Shown piece by piece: positions 6,240-8,892 of a DNA stretch of 8,892 nucleotides; position 1 is the first letter of the stretch; every line of letters starts with the position of its first letter. The stretch is from Acidimicrobiales bacterium. Lineage in GTDB: Bacteria > Actinomycetota > Acidimicrobiia > Acidimicrobiales > SZUA-35. Made by a program: the position numbers and the translations under genes. The stretch spans positions 1-8,892 of the forward strand of contig JABDJU010000022.1 of NCBI GenBank assembly GCA_013003325.1, given 5' to 3'. Under the pieces are notes generated by a model, which saw only the letters and a list, made by a program, of their open reading frames with translations, searched no databases and had not been told where the DNA came from.

Positions 6240-6489
6240 CAATTGCACCCTAATTCACGGCTTAACTAGTTGGATCGAACCCACCGATGCCCAATCGAAC
6301 GAACCGTGGGCGCCGTTTGAGGACGTTGACCCCGAGCGACTGGCCGAGTGTCGCTACTGGCGCTGCGGCGAACTGTTCGAACGGCGCAGCGCCAACCATC
6401 GTTTCTGTCGCAAGGCCTGTCGGAGCCGGCAGAAGAAATGGGAACGCTCGGTGGAACGCAAACGGCTCCGCCAGCAGCAGCGGGTCTAG
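6220..6489 (+). CDS. Small Cys4 (zinc-ribbon-like) protein, start uncertain
   Basis: From ATG 6220 this gives 89 aa. The likely metal site is Cys44-x4-Cys49-x13-Cys63-x3-Cys67, with an RFC-x3-CR pattern like the second half of small zinc fingers in actinobacteria. A very basic C-terminal helix follows (about 68-89, many Arg, Lys and Gln), which could bind nucleic acid. The first Cys pair has spacing 4 instead of the usual 2. Codon use looks coding from about 6290, while 6220-6285 looks less so. The ATG lacks a Shine-Dalgarno and overlaps the 5' end of the divergent gene by 20 bp; GTG 6184 is an alternative, and a shorter protein with an unusual start is possible. Its TAG stop overlaps the stop of the convergent HHDH-like gene. 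Confidence 0.6.
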   Translation: MNFSLFINCTLIHGLTSWIEPTDAQSNEPWAPFEDVDPERLAECRYWRCGELFERRSANHRFCRKACRSRQKKWERSVERKRLRQQQRV

Positions 6490-7229
6490 GCGCTCCAACC
6501 GCCGTCGAAGCCCACGGTCTGGCCGGTATGGAACCGGGCGGTGCCGTCCAGAAAGGCCATGCAGAAGTGGGCGAACTCTTCCATCGAGCCGAGGCGACCC
6601 ATCGGTGTCATCGCCTCGACGTGACGACGCACCTCCGGATCATTGGCCCCGCTCGCTGCCAAGAAGCCGGGGAAGTCCATGAAGTTGGTTCCGACCGCGT
6701 TCACCTGCACACCGCTCTTGGCGACTTCGGCGGCCACGTTGCGCACGAGCATGTTGGCCGCCGCTCGGGTGGCTGAGTAGAGCGGTGCACCGGGGGTTAC
6801 CCGCAGCGCCGATGCGCTGGTTATGGCCAGCACCTGACCGCTCCCCTGCTCCACCAAGGGTGGCAGAAAGACCCGCAGCGGTCGATACACCGCTTCGATA
6901 TTGCCCTTCAGGACACGTTCGAGGTCTTCGTCGGAACTCTTCATGAAGCTGCCGGTCACCACCTCCCCGCCGAAAAACACCACCGAGTCGATCCGGTCAT
7001 AGGCATCCATGGCGAGGTCGACCAGCCGAGGAGCGGCCGTGGGTTCGGCCAGGTTCTTCACGTTGTCGGCGATCCAGCATCCGACGCCCAGTTCCTCGAC
7101 CTCATCGACCAGGTCGTCGTCGGGGTCACCGAGCACCAGGTCGAAGCCAGCCCGGGCCAGCTTTCTGGTGAGCGCTGGCCCCACGTAGTCCGAGGCGTTG
7201 GTGACGATGGCGACCGGGCGTTGGTTCAT
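6486..7229 (-). CDS. Halohydrin dehalogenase-like SDR-fold protein
   Basis: A 247-aa protein of the short-chain dehydrogenase fold, but not a normal dehydrogenase. The glycine-rich cofactor motif (TGxxxGxG) is replaced by Thr10-x4-Tyr15-x-Gly17, the usual NNAG reads FFGG (85-88), and catalytic YxxxK is YSATR: Ser138-x12-Tyr151-x3-Arg155. T-x4-[FY]-x-G together with S-x12-Y-x3-R are the two published hallmarks of halohydrin dehalogenases (HheA to HheG), which close vicinal haloalcohols to epoxides with loss of halide and need no NAD(P)H. The 'GTNFMDFPGF' loop (180-189) resembles the equivalent HheC loop as I recall it, and the C-terminal TGQ-x5-GGW also fits. Asn110 is conserved as in SDRs. 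The start ATG has no good Shine-Dalgarno, and the gene stands alone. Alternative: a divergent, cofactor-free SDR of other function. Substrate is unknown. Confidence 0.82.
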   Translation of the reverse strand: MNQRPVAIVTNASDYVGPALTRKLARAGFDLVLGDPDDDLVDEVEELGVGCWIADNVKNLAEPTAAPRLVDLAMDAYDRIDSVVFFGGEVVTGSFMKSSDEDLERVLKGNIEAVYRPLRVFLPPLVEQGSGQVLAITSASALRVTPGAPLYSATRAAANMLVRNVAAEVAKSGVQVNAVGTNFMDFPGFLAASGANDPEVRRHVEAMTPMGRLGSMEEFAHFCMAFLDGTARFHTGQTVGFDGGWSA

Positions 7230-7271
7230 GAAGCGACGCTAGTGCTCCCATCCGACGGCATCCAGCGATTC

Positions 7272-7291
7272 GTTGGGCAGACATTCCCAAC
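7272..7291. promoter_or_regulatory. Inverted repeat GTTGGG-N8-CCCAAC, possible operator
   Basis: A perfect 6-bp dyad with an 8-nt spacer lies in the 152-bp region between the divergent HHDH-like and WXG genes. It starts 43 bp upstream of the HHDH-like ATG and ends 14 bp upstream of the candidate -35 box of the WXG genes. Spacing and placement fit a dimeric regulator acting on one or both genes. No adjacent regulator gene is visible. Confidence 0.4.
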
Positions 7292-7305
7292 TCCTATTTC
7301 GTCTA

Positions 7306-7333
7306 TTTACATTCAGATTTCGAGCAGTACAGT
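7306..7333 (+). promoter_or_regulatory. Candidate promoter of the WXG gene pair
   Basis: TTTACA (7306-7311) and TACAGT (7328-7333) are separated by 16 bp and resemble -35 and -10 boxes. They sit in the most AT-rich part of the window, about 50 bp upstream of the WXG start. Neither box is a perfect match and no other evidence is available. Confidence 0.4.
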
Positions 7334-7349
7334 CACTTATCCGTAGTTA

Positions 7350-7366
7350 AACGAACGTCAACGAAC
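7350..7366 (+). repeat. Direct repeat AACGAAC, 10-bp period
   Basis: AACGAAC occurs at 7350-7356 and 7360-7366, exactly ten bases apart, between the candidate -10 box and the ribosome binding site of the WXG gene. It could be a regulator site just downstream of the promoter. It is short and may be chance. Confidence 0.3.
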
Positions 7367-7368
7367 AC

Positions 7369-7375
7369 AGGAGAG
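7369..7375 (+). promoter_or_regulatory. Ribosome binding site of WXG gene
   Basis: AGGAGAG ends 6 nt before the ATG at 7382. It is among the strongest Shine-Dalgarno sequences in the window, fixes the start, and predicts high expression. Confidence 0.75.
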
Positions 7376-7381
7376 ACCATC

Positions 7382-7867
7382 ATGATCGGTGCATCGATCG
7401 ACCAACTCGAATCACTGGCCCGGGCACTGGGCCAGACCTCAACCGACATCATCGATGCCAACGGCGATGCGCAACAGGTCGCCGGCAACGCAGTCGCCCA
7501 GATGAACGACATCGCTGAAGCAACCCGAGCCTCCATCGAGGCAGCGATGTCGGAACTGGTCGCCGCGATCGGTCGATCCCGGTCCGAGCTGGCCGGAGTC
7601 GATTGGACCGGCCCCAACCGCACGACCTTCGAAACCCACTACTACGACTTCGACGCAGCGATGACCTCGGCCCAGACCAACACCAACGAGACCTTCAGCA
7701 ATCTCAAGGTCACGATCGCCCAGATGGGAGAACAGATCGAGGCCTACGCCGGTGAGATTCGTGCCGCGCTCGATGCGGCCGCCCAATCGGCCACCTCGAT
7801 GAGCAACGCCGTCACAACCCAGCAGGCCAACCTCGAGGCCGCCATGAGCGGCATGACCGTCGGCTAG
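7382..7867 (+). CDS. WXG100-like helical protein, probable type VII secretion substrate
   Basis: A 161-aa, almost wholly alpha-helical, Ala-rich protein with no signal peptide and no TM helix. Trp75-Thr-Gly77 in 'GVDWTGPNRTTFE' matches the turn of WXG100/ESX proteins, with long helices on both sides (about 5-70 and 79-155), as expected for the helical hairpin. It is longer than the typical 100 residues, with WTG near the middle of a longer molecule. Tyr87-x3-Asp91 resembles the YxxxD export signal, but it directly follows the turn instead of sitting at the C-terminal end. A strong ribosome binding site and a promoter region precede it, and the partner gene follows after 4 bp. No ESX ATPase or membrane genes are in the window, so export by type VII secretion is inferred. 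Confidence 0.72.
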   Translation: MIGASIDQLESLARALGQTSTDIIDANGDAQQVAGNAVAQMNDIAEATRASIEAAMSELVAAIGRSRSELAGVDWTGPNRTTFETHYYDFDAAMTSAQTNTNETFSNLKVTIAQMGEQIEAYAGEIRAALDAAAQSATSMSNAVTTQQANLEAAMSGMTVG

Positions 7868-7871
7868 CCCC

Positions 7872-8288
7872 GTGCCGACCGAGGCCGACTTCCTCGGAGC
7901 AGCTGCGTTGTTCGAAGACGCAGTCGACGTGCTGCAGCCGATCTCCGGCTCGATCTCGGGTGCGCTCGGCTCACAGGTAGTGACCGGAGGGCAACTCACC
8001 CTGGAGTTGGAGGCGTTCCTCGCTCAGACCACCGCCACCTGCGGGCTGGACGCCGACGCACTCATCGAGCTCGCCGGACAGTGTCGATACCGGGCCGACA
8101 TCGTTGCCGGGTACGCGGCCGAATTGGCGCGGTATCAGCTCGGCATGAACTCCTACGCCTGGAGCTATGACCGATGGTTGGTTCAGCTGCGGGACTACGA
8201 GGCCGATCCGTCTCGAACCGACCATCCCGGCCGGCGCCCAACCCCGCCCACCAGGCCCCGACCACCGGCCCGATGGGTCGAGGTCTGA
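7872..8288 (+). CDS. Small helical partner of the WXG protein, unknown function
   Basis: 138 aa from a GTG start 4 bp after the WXG gene stop, without its own Shine-Dalgarno, so translational coupling is likely. Residues 5-110 are predicted helical: an Ala-rich N-terminal helix (5-22), a Gly/Ser turn (25-40), and two helices, 41-56 and 61-90 (ALIELAGQC then YRADIVAGYAAELARY). These resemble small ESX-associated proteins encoded beside WXG proteins. Residues 112-138 are a disordered Pro/Arg tail. It has Cys57 and Cys71 and no signal peptide or TM helix. It could be a heterodimer partner, secretion chaperone or co-secreted protein. Its stop is 4 bp from the stop of the convergent acetyltransferase gene. 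Confidence 0.68.
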   Translation: MPTEADFLGAAALFEDAVDVLQPISGSISGALGSQVVTGGQLTLELEAFLAQTTATCGLDADALIELAGQCRYRADIVAGYAAELARYQLGMNSYAWSYDRWLVQLRDYEADPSRTDHPGRRPTPPTRPRPPARWVEV

Positions 8289-8292
8289 GCCG

Positions 8293-8892
8293 CTAGGGCG
8301 AACGGTGCACGATCACCACCACGGTGGAACGCACCTCGTCGGCCCAGCGCCGCTTGTACTCCATGTCCATGCCCAGGTCGTAGGTGTGCACAGCGTCGCC
8401 GAGGCGTTCGATCTCGTGGCTCTGGAGAAGATGGCCGACTTCGAGCTGGGCCACCGACTCGGCGTAGGAGAGCTGCAGGCCCCGATAGACGCCGGACCGT
8501 ACCCCGCCCAGGATGAAGCCCACGTCGTTGCTGTCCTGGGTGGCGATCGCCGCCCGCAGTCGGTCGTTCGCGGCCAGCCGGTCGATCATTTCGCGGTAGG
8601 TGGCCTGCATGCCAGGCGAGGTGATGCCCTCGGCCGCTTCTCCCTTCCAGCCGGCCGCTTCGATCTCCAGGAATCGGTCCATGAGTCCATCGGAGGAGGC
8701 GACGGTCTCGATCTCAATCCCGGCATTGGCAGCATCGCGGCGACGGCGACGCCACCGCTGACGAAACCGGGCCGACCGTCGCGCCAGCCATGGCTCCACT
8801 CCCCGGCTCATGTCGGCGACGCAGCGTTCGATCCCTTCGGCTCGGTAGACCGTGCCGATGGTCGAAAGGGCCCTGACCGTGTGGAAGTAGAG
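8293..8892 (-). CDS. CelD/BioF2-type GNAT acetyltransferase, partial
   Basis: Only the C-terminal 199 residues are in the window. The minus-strand frame stays open from the internal ATG at 8811 to the right edge (LYFHTVRALSTIG and on), so that ATG is probably not the start. An Arg-rich stretch (FRQRWRRRRRDAANAG) is followed by EIEAAGWKGEAAEG, a long helix with YREMIDRLAANDRLRAAI, and the SYAESVAQLEVGHLLQ and YDLGMDMEYKRRWADE segments. This order fits the Acetyltransf_6 / BioF2-like domain of CelD-type proteins, usually about 350-400 aa, often linked to polysaccharide or cell-envelope modification. Acyl donor and acceptor cannot be inferred. It is convergent with the WXG pair. Confidence 0.75.
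   Translation of the reverse strand, partial: LYFHTVRALSTIGTVYRAEGIERCVADMSRGVEPWLARRSARFRQRWRRRRRDAANAGIEIETVASSDGLMDRFLEIEAAGWKGEAAEGITSPGMQATYREMIDRLAANDRLRAAIATQDSNDVGFILGGVRSGVYRGLQLSYAESVAQLEVGHLLQSHEIERLGDAVHTYDLGMDMEYKRRWADEVRSTVVVIVHRSP

Noticed and set aside
8293..8811. Acetyltransferase gene starting at the ATG at 8811
   Set aside because: The frame stays open with protein-like sequence to the window edge and the usual family length is about twice this, so the ATG is probably internal.
1..8892. CRISPR array, insertion sequence, rRNA or riboswitch
   Set aside because: No regularly spaced repeats, transposase motifs, rRNA-like sequence or recognisable riboswitch core were seen.

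Overview
The window is GC-rich DNA with densely packed genes and strong G/C use at third codon positions, which fits a high-GC actinobacterium. Two gene types hint at the class Acidimicrobiia (Ilumatobacter-like): a halohydrin-dehalogenase-type SDR protein, a rare family with described members in Ilumatobacter, and a WXG-type secreted protein with a small helical partner. That placement is inference; there is no rRNA or other strong marker here.

Layout. (1) 1-800: the 3' part of a membrane protein gene, open at the left edge. Immediately after it, on the other strand, lies a frameshifted C-terminal scrap of a tyrosine recombinase, followed by about 230 bp of non-coding DNA holding a perfect 10-bp hairpin. 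(2) 799-2154 (-): an apparently full-length tyrosine integrase next to a tRNA-Arg(CCU) gene, with the tRNA 3' end facing the integrase. This is the classic arrangement of a tRNA-targeting integrative element, but no cargo and no convincing second attachment site are visible. (3) 2155-5734 (+): a G-run-rich leader, then a two-gene operon for a MacB/LolD-type ABC ATPase and a ten-TM FtsX-family permease, one base apart. (4) 5799-6489: a small two-TM membrane protein (-) and a divergently oriented small Cys4 protein (+). (5) 6486-7229 (-): an SDR-fold protein whose nucleotide-binding and catalytic motifs match halohydrin dehalogenases instead of ordinary NAD(P)-dependent SDRs. (6) 7230-8288 (+): a short AT-richer promoter region, then a 161-residue WXG-containing protein and a 138-residue partner, probably type VII secretion-associated. 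(7) 8293-8892 (-): the C-terminal part of a CelD/BioF2-type GNAT acetyltransferase, running off the right edge.

How the genes relate. The ATPase and permease should form one transporter. The two WXG-region genes are four bases apart and probably work together. The integrase, tRNA and recombinase scrap mark an integration hotspot. The HHDH-like gene stands alone, convergent with the Cys4 gene (their stop codons share one CTAG) and divergent from the WXG pair. The most interesting items are the HHDH-like gene, the integrase scrap with its repairable frameshift, the G-run leader with an 11-bp-phased direct repeat, and the WXG pair.
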